Assembly: GCA_002494625.1 (NCBI GenBank)
Contig: DACH01000015.1
Coordinates: 1 to 62,622 of the forward strand
Direction of reading: 5' to 3'
Length of the DNA stretch: 62,622 nt
From: Archaeoglobus sp. UBA234
Lineage (GTDB): Archaea; Halobacteriota; Archaeoglobi; Archaeoglobales; Archaeoglobaceae
Shown: piece by piece, positions 26,730 to 34,329 of the stretch
How positions within the stretch are numbered: position 1 is the first letter of the stretch
How the letters are laid out: each line of letters opens with the position of its first letter
Program-made: the position numbers and the translations under genes
Notes under the pieces: model-generated
The model's input: only the letters and a program-made list of their open reading frames with translations
Told to the model about the DNA's origin: nothing
Databases searched by the model: none

Positions 26730-28736
26730 TTACCCCCTCAATTCACCCCTCAAGAATTTTCTAACCGTTTCAGATTCAAGCCAACCTTTATCGAGCTTCT
26801 CTACAATTTCCTCAATTCTGTAAACGAGAGTTTCGAACTTCTTGCGAAGTTCATCATCCTTAATTTCCATCTCGGCAAGACCGAGTATCGCAGCGAGCGG
26901 GTTTCTTATATGGTCGACGAGGATCGCGTAGTTCTCTATGTTCTTTTCTATCTGTCTAAATGCTTCCAGCCTTGCTTTTTCCAGCTTGATCTTCTCTGTT
27001 ACATCCAAGAGAGTTCCAATGACTGCCGGCTTGCCCTTATAGATTATTCTTGAGCCATAGACATCGTTGTACCTTATTTCCCCATTCTTTCTTACAACTC
27101 TAAAGCGATAGCTAATCGACTCGATCTCTCCCTTTATCCTTGCTTCAAGGTTTCTTCTCACAAGCTCCTTATCTTCAGGATGAATGAAATCAAGAGAGCT
27201 TCTTCCAATCAATTCTTCAACGCTGTATCCCCAAAGCTCAGACATCTTCGGATTTACGTACTTGAAAACTCCGTCTTGGATTAGGTAGATCCCAACCAAA
27301 GATTTCTCAGCGAGCTTCCTGAAGAGTTCTTCGCTCTCTTTCAAAGCTTCTTCCAGTCTCTTCTTCTCCGAAACATCCCTGACTATTGATGTGAAAAATA
27401 TCTCTTCTCCGCTTCTCCAGACGTAGTAGCTCACCTCAGCGGGAAACTCCTCTCCGTTCTTCCTTAGACCGATAGCTTCCCTAACCCTCCCTTGGGGGTA
27501 ATCGAATTCAAGTCTGGGTTTGAAAACGGATTTAAAGAGGCTGAAGCCCTGTATAAATCTCTCACGATATCTTTCGGGCATGAGCATCGTCAAGGGCTTT
27601 CCTATAACCTCTTCAGCCTTGTAGCCGTAGATCCTCTCAGCTCCCTTGTTCCACGTGAGAATCTTTGCTTTGCTGTTTATCGTTATTATCGCATCTATTG
27701 ATGACTCGACGAGCAGCCTGTAACGCTGCTCGCTTTCTTTAAGCTTCCTCTCCATTTCCTTTCTTTCTGTAATGTCTCTGGCTATCATCATCAGCTTGTC
27801 GGAAACCTTCGTAAGGCTCGCCTCCAGCTCTATCTTCCTTTCATCTCTGCTTAAGCTTAGCTCGAAGAACTGGGGTTCAGCTTTTGCAGCCTCTATCCTG
27901 CTTTTTATTTCATAGCCAAAGAGATCGTAAACGCTTTTGCCTAGAACTTGCCTAAAATTCTTGATTCCAAGGATCTCCATCGCCTTGGGATTGCAGGAAA
28001 CTACTCTTTCTCCCTTAAAGATTATAACTGCCTCGAAGGATGATTCGAAGAGCATTTTGAACTTCTCCTCCATCTCTCCGAACTCCCTTTCCAGTTTCCT
28101 GTCGATGAGCTTCTGCAAGTTTTGCATGCTTTGCACGCTTCGCATATTCGTTTTAAGCTTCTTTAAAAAAGCTTCAGGAGGAACGTAGTTAAGATTTTCC
28201 TTGACTTCCTTTCCGGCAATTAGCTTTGGATGCACCTGAAGTGCTTTTAGCAAAAAGTCTGGGTTGAACTTCCTCTCGTCGAAGAAGCATAAAACTATAC
28301 ATCTTGTTAGAGGCAGGAGCTTGTTAAGCTTCGTCTCGAATTCGAGGAATCTTTCCGCCTTTGGATAGCTTAAAACCCAGCTTGCATCTCCAACCAATCT
28401 CAATCCCCTGTATCCTTCAGCCAAAGCCTTCTCGTCAAGCTCTGCAATGTCTTCAAGCATCCTGTCTACATCGAAGAATCCATCTCTTAGATAGGATTCG
28501 TCCTTGGAAAGGAATATTAGCTGCTTTTTATCAAGAAATCTTTTTACATCTAATATCTGGCTAAGAATAGATATCAATTCCTCTTCATCTTCGTTCAGCA
28601 GGATTACGAGTTCGTCATTCTTTAACCCATCCGCTATGAAAAGAATCTCAGTGTAGAGCTTTTCCCTCTCGTCATCGTAAATCATGCAGAGGTGATCTCC
28701 GAGTTCGATTTCAGCTGTCTTTGATTCAGATGTCAT
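26730..28736 (-). CDS. MEDS-PAS-PAS-PAS sensor with histidine-kinase-like tail lacking an ATPase domain
   Basis: 668-residue cytoplasmic sensor. Residues about 8-190 match the MEDS/DcmR sensory domain (LGDHLCMIYDDEREK at the start). Three PAS domains follow (roughly 220-325, 335-455, 460-580), each with a PAC-like end such as ITERKEMERKLKESEQRYR. The C-terminal 80 residues resemble the dimerisation/phosphoacceptor helices of histidine kinases, with His609 in VDHIRNPLAAILG, but the protein ends without the N, G1 and G2 boxes of an HATPase domain. The tail ends KGWLESETVRKFL, which recurs in the sensor at 49527. It is leaderless, with the TATA region embedded in palindromes at 28757-28786. Confidence 0.88.
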   Translation of the reverse strand: MTSESKTAEIELGDHLCMIYDDEREKLYTEILFIADGLKNDELVILLNEDEEELISILSQILDVKRFLDKKQLIFLSKDESYLRDGFFDVDRMLEDIAELDEKALAEGYRGLRLVGDASWVLSYPKAERFLEFETKLNKLLPLTRCIVLCFFDERKFNPDFLLKALQVHPKLIAGKEVKENLNYVPPEAFLKKLKTNMRSVQSMQNLQKLIDRKLEREFGEMEEKFKMLFESSFEAVIIFKGERVVSCNPKAMEILGIKNFRQVLGKSVYDLFGYEIKSRIEAAKAEPQFFELSLSRDERKIELEASLTKVSDKLMMIARDITERKEMERKLKESEQRYRLLVESSIDAIITINSKAKILTWNKGAERIYGYKAEEVIGKPLTMLMPERYRERFIQGFSLFKSVFKPRLEFDYPQGRVREAIGLRKNGEEFPAEVSYYVWRSGEEIFFTSIVRDVSEKKRLEEALKESEELFRKLAEKSLVGIYLIQDGVFKYVNPKMSELWGYSVEELIGRSSLDFIHPEDKELVRRNLEARIKGEIESISYRFRVVRKNGEIRYNDVYGSRIIYKGKPAVIGTLLDVTEKIKLEKARLEAFRQIEKNIENYAILVDHIRNPLAAILGLAEMEIKDDELRKKFETLVYRIEEIVEKLDKGWLESETVRKFLRGELRG

Positions 28737-28756
28737 TTAAATTCCGAACCGAGTGG

Positions 28757-28786
28757 GTTATATATAACGGTTATCAAAAAATAACC
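28757..28786. promoter_or_regulatory. Palindromic promoter of the MEDS-PAS sensor
   Basis: GTTATATATAAC (28757-28768) is a perfect palindrome at the TATA position, 21-32 nt before the ATG at 28736. Immediately beyond it, GGTTAT (28769-28774) and ATAACC (28781-28786) form a second inverted repeat with a 6-nt spacer. All arms share GTTAT/ATAAC. Probably an operator, perhaps for autoregulation. Confidence 0.5.
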
Positions 28787-29608
28787 ATTATTATCATAGC
28801 TTGTGCCATTATGAGGCTGGATAGAAGTATAGGAATGGTAGAAGTATAGGAATATAGGACTAGCAAAATGAAAACTATCACCGAATTGGTTTGATGCGAA
28901 CCAATTTTGATTTCTTTATTTTGCAGAAAGGTAGGAGTCTTTCCTGTCATAATACCTCCAATACTACCTTTTTTAGCTAGCTTATATCCATTGGTTGTTC
29001 AATGAATGAGAAATTCCATTTCTTCTGAATTGAAGAAATTTTCCATCGTACTTCATTTCATTCTTTGTTGAGATTGAATTGATTCTTTTCTTCGTAGAGG
29101 TTGATAGCTTCTTCAGTCAAACTCTTTCTCTTATGATCTCTCACAGCCCCATTATTTCATTTGGTGGGAGATATGCTGTTGGTAAGAAATTGGTTCTTGT
29201 TAAATCTGCTAAAAATCTCGATCAATTTTGTCTCCTTTTTAGCAATAGGTATATCAAAGCAAACAATCCTGCCAAATAAATTTCTCTTTTCTTCAAAATT
29301 TAGTAAAACTTAGTAGGGAATTACTTATTAAGAAAACACCTAACTCTTGAAAAGAAAAAGAAAACAGACCCAAGGTCAGCTGAATCAATTGGCTTTGATT
29401 GAGAATACTTAAGAGACTTCATTCCAAGCTTTCTCCAGCATCTTTTCGTAGTACTTGAAACAGGATAGTCACTAAGGCATTTTATGATAGTCCAAAAGTG
29501 AGAAAGTTCATTGTTCCAATTCGTCCATGTCCACCATCAATAGCTTCTCTGCATTCTGGCTATTTATACCATCTAAATTTGTCTCCCTGCTTCGAACTCC
29601 TAAAACAA
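28787..29608. other. Decayed AT-rich region with possible degenerate coding remnants
   Basis: No intact gene is seen in this roughly 820-nt stretch. AGAAGTATAGGAAT is repeated at 28823-28836 and 28840-28853. An 8-bp hairpin, AATTGGTT/AACCAATT with a 7-nt loop, lies at 28884-28906, followed by T-rich sequence. On the minus strand around 29330-28980 one frame reads protein-like text (NLFGRIVCFDIPIAKKETKL, then after a stop KRKSLTEEAINLYEEKNQF) broken by two stops, and near 29470-29400 a short piece reads YYEKMLEKAWNEVS. These may be transposase or other gene relics; I cannot identify the family. The tRNA-Leu gene bounds the region, a common insertion site. Confidence 0.4.
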
Positions 29609-29705
29609 TGCGGGGGGAGGGATTTGAACCCTCGGACCCCTTCGGGAGTGGATGTCCCACAGGGTCTTGAGTCCACCGCCTTTGGCCTGGCTCGGCAACC
29701 CCCGC
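29609..29705 (-). tRNA. tRNA-Leu (anticodon CAA) with 12-nt intron
   Basis: Minus-strand tRNA: 7-bp acceptor stem GCGGGGG/CCCCCGC, discriminator A at 29609, T arm GAGGG-TTCAAAT-CCCTC and a long variable arm (TCCCGAAGGGGTCC), as in leucine tRNAs. The anticodon stem pairs only if GTGGA (29672-29676) meets TCCAC (29648-29652), leaving a 19-nt loop. Removing 12 nt at 29654-29665 gives the normal loop CTCAAGA with anticodon CAA. The junctions fit an archaeal bulge-helix-bulge: CTCA pairs with TGGG, and 3-nt bulges AGA and ACA hold the cuts after position 37. The 3' CCA is not encoded. Confidence 0.92.
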
Positions 29706-29817
29706 TCGATTTAGCCCATGCACTATGAGTCATAACTGGATTTAAAATTATTTTGCTGAGGCAGTTTTCATCCTGATTAAACTTGCAGACCTTTGAAAAA
29801 AGTTAAAGTTCGCAAAT

Positions 29818-30762
29818 TCAGAACAGAAGCTCCCCTTCTGCAGCCCTCATCAGTTCAAGAGTTTTCCTCAACCTCTCTGCATCCCTTCTTGAAGCAAGCT
29901 TCATCAGTTTCCTCCTCCAGAAATCCATTCTCAGATCTCCAGACTCAACTGCATTGATGAAACTTCTGTAAAAGGAAACTATCTCCCTTATCAGGCTAAC
30001 CGAGTATTCTCTTCCTTGGATTTTCAGGCAATCCACCACTTTCATCAGCCCGGGAATTTCCTCGAGCAGAAGAAACATGTCGTTGGGGAGATTGAATCCC
30101 TCAGAGTAAACTTCCTCTCCCTTCAGCTTCCATCTTTTGAGACACGGTCTGAAACAAACCCCCCCTCTGTTTGGACTTCCGATGTAATAGCTCTTGTTTC
30201 CGATTTTCTCAGGTCTCAGGGACATGTAGCTGCTCATCCAGCACTTACCGAGATAAGTGAAATCCGTGTTTGCGTGGATTAACACTTCAATACCCACCTT
30301 GGCTTTTTCCTTTATTTCTTTCAGCTCATTTAAATCAAGTTTACAGTCCGCTACAATCATATCCGCCCCGGCTTCTCTGTAAAATCGAGCCTCTTCATGA
30401 TTTAAGATGTTACATCCGATGCTTGCAACGATCTTGATATCAGGATAGCGATCTCTGATCAGTCTGATTATGCCGGGATCATTCAGAATTAGAGCATCCA
30501 CCTCCCTTGAATAAAGAAAATCAATCTTATCCATAAGCATGGGAATCTCCATCGATGAAGGAGTGGCATTAATGGCTGCCCTCAACTCTCCGCCAGAGTC
30601 GTGGGCTATTCTCACAGCCTCCACAATTCCTGAATCATCCAGCTCATACCGAGAGGCTCTTCTGCTCCATCCCTTAACCCCTGCATACACGCTGTTTGCT
30701 CCAGCCTCGAAAACAGCCCTGACCATATCGGTGCTTCCACCAGGGGCGAGTAACTCAACCAT
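29818..30762 (-). CDS. Peptidase U32 family protein (first type, UbiU/RlhA-like)
   Basis: 314-residue U32 family protein with a TIM-barrel-like N-terminus (VELLAPGGSTDMVRAVFEAGANSVYAGVKGWSRR) and a cysteine group near GKCWMSSYMS, GGVCFRPCLKRW and VVDCLKIQGRE. Characterised U32 relatives (UbiU, UbiV, RlhA, TrhP) bind an iron-sulfur cluster through four cysteines and support hydroxylation of quinones or RNA bases rather than proteolysis. I chose ATG at 30762, which has GGAGGTG 7 nt upstream and starts 2 nt after the previous gene's stop; the longer frame to 30819 would overlap that gene. Last of three tandem U32-type genes. Confidence 0.85.
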   Translation of the reverse strand: MVELLAPGGSTDMVRAVFEAGANSVYAGVKGWSRRASRYELDDSGIVEAVRIAHDSGGELRAAINATPSSMEIPMLMDKIDFLYSREVDALILNDPGIIRLIRDRYPDIKIVASIGCNILNHEEARFYREAGADMIVADCKLDLNELKEIKEKAKVGIEVLIHANTDFTYLGKCWMSSYMSLRPEKIGNKSYYIGSPNRGGVCFRPCLKRWKLKGEEVYSEGFNLPNDMFLLLEEIPGLMKVVDCLKIQGREYSVSLIREIVSFYRSFINAVESGDLRMDFWRRKLMKLASRRDAERLRKTLELMRAAEGELLF

Positions 30763-30764
30763 GA

Positions 30765-31637
30765 TCAAACACCTCCTGTGTAAGTCTGTCCGGCTCTGTT
30801 GAAATAAAAGCCATTGCAAAGTCCGTATTTGCTCAGTCTTTTCAGCTTTTCAAAGTCATCGTCGCTTTTACCTTTTTCAATTCTTCTCCTGTATATTCTC
30901 CCAATCTTCTCTCTGTAGCCGATCCTTTCAGATATTCCCTCAATCCTCAGTGCATCCACTCCTGAATTCCTCAGCTTCTCGATATGCTCATACATGCAGA
31001 CATCCTTTCCACTGAGTGTAACGCTGCCAAAGGGCTTTAGAATGAGCCCATCAGATTCGAATATCATTTCCCTCCTGCAGAGACTCGGGCATCTTATACC
31101 CGTATCCTCCTCAAATCTGAGAAGGAAGCATTCATGTGATATACCAACCGGGATTTTGCCATGAGCAACAACTTCAATCTCCACACTTCCTTTTAGCTCT
31201 TCAATCTCTCTGAGAGAGAGTTCATAGGCTGGAGTAACTCTCTCAATCCCTATACTGGCAAGCAGTTCTACTGTGGCAGAGGTGTAGATGTTCGCAAGCC
31301 CTCCTGCATGAACCCTCATTCCATATTCCCTTTTGATATATTTCATCACACCAAAATTGGATGACTCAACCGCATCAATCTCAAGCTCAACGAGTTTGTC
31401 AAGTAAGCTGAAAATTCTCGGCAAATCTCTGTTTCTCGGAGCTGCAAAGGTTGAGACATAAACCCTTTTACCCATATCTCTCAGCATTTCCACAGCAATA
31501 CCCAGGTCATCCATATTTGAAACAAGGTTCCCATCATAATCCCAGCAGTAAGGATTACCCAAATAAACTGCGTCATAGGGCTCAACACTACACTTACTCA
31601 ACTGCTCCAGATTTGGTACATTTGTAACGAGCTCCAT
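30765..31637 (-). CDS. Peptidase U32 family protein (second type, UbiV-like)
   Basis: 290-residue U32 family protein starting MELVTNVPNLEQLSKCSVEP. The four likely cluster cysteines are in SHECFLLRFEEDTGIRCPSLCRREM and GKDVCMYEH, the spacing seen in iron-sulfur U32 proteins, and DALRIEGIS supplies the conserved late glutamate region. The HGKIPVGISHECF segment is also typical. A GAGGTG ribosome-binding site lies before the ATG. Middle gene of a three-gene tandem (gaps 21 nt and 2 nt). Paired U32 proteins in bacteria (UbiU-UbiV) form heterodimers, so a heteromeric complex is a reasonable guess. Confidence 0.85.
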   Translation of the reverse strand: MELVTNVPNLEQLSKCSVEPYDAVYLGNPYCWDYDGNLVSNMDDLGIAVEMLRDMGKRVYVSTFAAPRNRDLPRIFSLLDKLVELEIDAVESSNFGVMKYIKREYGMRVHAGGLANIYTSATVELLASIGIERVTPAYELSLREIEELKGSVEIEVVAHGKIPVGISHECFLLRFEEDTGIRCPSLCRREMIFESDGLILKPFGSVTLSGKDVCMYEHIEKLRNSGVDALRIEGISERIGYREKIGRIYRRRIEKGKSDDDFEKLKRLSKYGLCNGFYFNRAGQTYTGGV

Positions 31638-31658
31638 ATAAACACCTCTCCAATTAGA

Positions 31659-32351
31659 CTAAAACTTTCTGAACTGTCTTCCCTCTACTTTGAGGTACTG
31701 GGGTTTGATTTTCAAATCCCCTTCAAATTTCCTGGCAACAGGATTAAAGCTGACCTTTTTCAGCTTTCCATCGTAAAAAACATTCCACTTCCTGCAACAC
31801 TTTTTCGTGCACACGCCCTCTTTCTTTGTACTTATGCCATCAAAGTAGGCTGAAAGCAGGCATTTTCCTTTATAGAACATTTCAAGGAGTGCAAAGATAA
31901 AAATCTCTATTTTAACTGCCTTTAACTTTTCTTGAAGGTTTAACGCTTCCTGTAGTTTGGATTCCTGAAAACCTGATCCTTCAATCTCAGAAAAATCCTC
32001 ATTTAGCTCCGGGGGGATCACAACGATATCGACTCCTATGTCCTTCAAAAACTCGATATCCAGAATATTGAGGGGGTTTAAGCCTACACTTGAAACTATC
32101 TCCTTCCCGCATTCCCCCGCTTTCCATATGGTTCCCACATCATTGAGAATAACCCCTTTACATTTAAGCCTCCTGATTACTTCAATTATCTCTTCTGGCC
32201 TTTTAATGCGGTTAAGGGCAACATATACTTCTTTTTCATCCGAAAGTTCATTTATCTGCTCGAGTGTCATTGCATTCTCATCAGAATATCTGCTGAACCC
32301 CTTTAAACCCACATAAACAACACCGCCATCAACATCAGGAGACATCAGCAT
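31659..32351 (-). CDS. Short U32 family paralogue
   Basis: 230-residue protein related to the two U32 genes that follow. It keeps VVYVGLKGFSRYSDENAMTL near the start, GVILNDVGTIWKAG, the FYKGKCLLSAYFDG cysteine segment and CTKKCCRKWNVFYDGK, and ends YLKVEGRQFRKF, the usual U32 position of an invariant Glu-Gly-Arg. It lacks the first strand (LLAPAG) and one of the four usual cysteines, so it may be a non-catalytic partner or have lost its cluster. The ATG at 32351 has GGTGG just upstream. First gene of the tandem; an AT-rich promoter region lies upstream. Confidence 0.72.
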   Translation of the reverse strand: MLMSPDVDGGVVYVGLKGFSRYSDENAMTLEQINELSDEKEVYVALNRIKRPEEIIEVIRRLKCKGVILNDVGTIWKAGECGKEIVSSVGLNPLNILDIEFLKDIGVDIVVIPPELNEDFSEIEGSGFQESKLQEALNLQEKLKAVKIEIFIFALLEMFYKGKCLLSAYFDGISTKKEGVCTKKCCRKWNVFYDGKLKKVSFNPVARKFEGDLKIKPQYLKVEGRQFRKF

Positions 32352-32514
32352 TGAACCACCATCAAACGATAGATATTTAAGGGTTGTTAAATTTTGTAAT
32401 TATAAATTTTTTGAATACCTTTCAGCCACAATTGCATACTGGCAGAATGGAGAATGCAAACAGACAAAAGCAGATGCCAAAAAATAATTATACTAAGGGG
32501 AGATTTCAGGGTGA

Positions 32515-33195
32515 ATGATTGGTACGATTATAAACTCAGTCACAATCATCCTCGCAAGCGTAGCTGGACTGCTGATAGGGTCAAGACTTGATGAGAACCT
32601 TAGGGCCTCCCTTATGAGGGCTCTTGGTCTCGTCGTGGTTCTCATCGGCTTGACTATGGCTCTGAAAACAGAACAGATTGTCCTCTTGACTCTCAGTATT
32701 CTGATTGGAACTGCTTTCGGGGAGATTATCGGTATTGAAAGAAGACTTGAAAACTTTGGTCTCAGGGTTGAAAGAAGATTTGAGGGTTCAAGATTCGCTG
32801 AGGGATTCGTAACCTCAACCCTCCTTTTCTGCGTTGGCTCAATGGCGATCATCGGACCGATTCAGGAAGGTCTTACAGGTGACTACTCAATTCTGCTCAC
32901 CAAATCAATGCTCGATGGAGTTGCAGCCATTGCCCTCTCATCAACACTCGGAATCGGGGTTCTTTTCTCATCGATTTCAGTTTTTCTGTATCAGGGATTT
33001 TTTACGATATTTGCAGTTTTAACATCAGGTATGATTCCCGAAGAAATTGTGACCGAAATAACTGCAACCGGTGGGCTTCTTATAATGGCAATAGGTCTCA
33101 GGCTTATGGAGATCATCGACATGAAACCGGGCAATATGCTTCCGTCCCTCATCATATCTCCACTGGCACTTTACATTCTCGAGATACTTTACTGA
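32515..33195 (+). CDS. DUF554 family membrane protein
   Basis: 226-residue integral membrane protein of the DUF554 (YqgA/YdfK) family. Six or seven hydrophobic segments are visible, beginning MIGTIINSVTIILASVAGLLIG; the GSMAIIGPIQEGLTGDYSILLTKSMLDGVAA motif is the family hallmark. Proposed to be a transporter-like protein; no substrate is established. SD-like agggtgaatg overlaps the start. Followed 37 nt later by a dehydrogenase gene that appears to have its own TATA box (gttaaaaac). Confidence 0.88.
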   Translation: MIGTIINSVTIILASVAGLLIGSRLDENLRASLMRALGLVVVLIGLTMALKTEQIVLLTLSILIGTAFGEIIGIERRLENFGLRVERRFEGSRFAEGFVTSTLLFCVGSMAIIGPIQEGLTGDYSILLTKSMLDGVAAIALSSTLGIGVLFSSISVFLYQGFFTIFAVLTSGMIPEEIVTEITATGGLLIMAIGLRLMEIIDMKPGNMLPSLIISPLALYILEILY

Positions 33196-33232
33196 TGAGA
33201 AAGGTTAAAAACAATCTCTGACTCCAGAGAGC

Positions 33233-34183
33233 ATGGATGCTGTAATCTATGGCTTTGGACCAATCGGGAGACTTATTGCAGATTGCTGTCTGAAAAAAGG
33301 GATTGAGGTTGTTGGAGCAGTGGACATAAACCCGGAGATTGCAGGAAAAAGACTTAGTGATTTTGGAATCAATTCAGATGCTCCGATTAGAAACACCCTC
33401 ACTTTTAGTGGAGATATAGTTTTTCTCTGTACGGGTTCATATCTCGATAGAATCTACCCACATATTGAGGAGTGTCTCAGCAAAGGGTTTAATATTCTGA
33501 GTACATGCGAGACGCTGAGCTATCCGTATTACAGATACCCTGAACTTTCTGCAAAAATAGACTCTCTTGCAAGAAAACACGGAAAAACGATTCTCGGTTC
33601 TGGCATAAATCCTGGATTTCTCTTAGATTCACTGATAATAACACTCTCCGCACCCTTCACAGAGGTAGATAGGGTGCATGCTGTGAGAAGCATAGATGCG
33701 ATGAAAAGAAGAGAATCCTTCCAGGAAAAAGTTGGTGTGGGCAAAAAGCCAGAAATAGTTGAAAAAATGCTGAGAGAAGGAAAGATAAGCGGTCATGCCG
33801 GCTATGCAGAATCTGTGATTCTCGTTTGCAGATCGATGGGTCTTGAGCCCGAACATGTAAAAGAGGGGCAGGAGATAGTACTGGCAGATGATGATAGCCC
33901 GGTTGAAAAAGGGATGGTTGCCGGTATGAAAGGATTTGGAAGTGCGATAATCAGCGGAGAAGAAAAAGTCAGGATAGAGTTCCACTCATATGCTGGAGCT
34001 GAGGAGTACGAGGAGATAGTAATAGAAGGTGATAACAGCATAAAGTGGAGGAGCACCGGCACTAAGGGTGACCTTGGCACCGCCTCGGTCATCGTAAATC
34101 TTGCTGAGTTTGTTGTAGAGGCCAATCCCGGATTAATAACAATGGCTGATATAATTCCCTTCAGACCATCTTTCAGGAAATAA
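33233..34183 (+). CDS. NAD(P)-dependent dehydrogenase, DapB/2,4-diaminopentanoate dehydrogenase-like
   Basis: 316-residue oxidoreductase with an N-terminal Rossmann motif (AVIYGFGPIGRLIADCCLKKGIEVVGAVD) and a C-terminal domain like that of dihydrodipicolinate reductase relatives, including the GSGINPGFLLDSLII loop, GHAGYAESVILVCRSMGL and a C-terminal VIVNLAEFVVEANPGLITMAD. These features match the 2,4-diaminopentanoate dehydrogenase (ord) group used in ornithine degradation, but no other pathway gene is nearby, so the substrate is open. It is not the lysine-pathway DapB itself. Leaderless by TATA spacing. Confidence 0.75.
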   Translation: MDAVIYGFGPIGRLIADCCLKKGIEVVGAVDINPEIAGKRLSDFGINSDAPIRNTLTFSGDIVFLCTGSYLDRIYPHIEECLSKGFNILSTCETLSYPYYRYPELSAKIDSLARKHGKTILGSGINPGFLLDSLIITLSAPFTEVDRVHAVRSIDAMKRRESFQEKVGVGKKPEIVEKMLREGKISGHAGYAESVILVCRSMGLEPEHVKEGQEIVLADDDSPVEKGMVAGMKGFGSAIISGEEKVRIEFHSYAGAEEYEEIVIEGDNSIKWRSTGTKGDLGTASVIVNLAEFVVEANPGLITMADIIPFRPSFRK

Positions 34184-34197
34184 AATCGGGAAAATCG

Positions 34198-34250
34198 GCT
34201 CAGAACTCAATACCCTCATCATCCTTCAGAGGGGTCCATTCATCATTGCC
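34198..34250 (-). ncRNA. C/D box small RNA (2'-O-methylation guide)
   Basis: Reading the minus strand from 34250: GGC, box C AUGAUGA, a 10-nt guide, box D' CUGA, a 3-nt spacer AGG, box C' AUGAUGA, a 12-nt guide, box D CUGA, GCC. All four boxes are perfect, spacings are those of archaeal sRNAs, and GGC/GCC closes a terminal stem; total about 53 nt. A TATA-like aaaaataaat lies about 25 nt upstream (34271-34281) and T-rich sequence follows. By the box-plus-five rule the D guide targets AACUCAAUACCC (methyl on the C at position 5) and the D' guide targets AGGGGUCCAU (methyl on the fourth G). Targets not identified. Confidence 0.85.
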
Positions 34251-34329
34251 TAACATATTTCTTCCCCTCTGGATTTATTTTTTCCGGATTTATCGAATTG
34301 TTTTTAAACTTCACTCCTCCATTAAAATT

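Noticed and set aside
32440..32478. TTGCAT...ATGCAA hairpin upstream of the DUF554 gene
   Set aside because: Only 6 bp, AT-rich, with no second element or promoter context that makes it stand out from chance.
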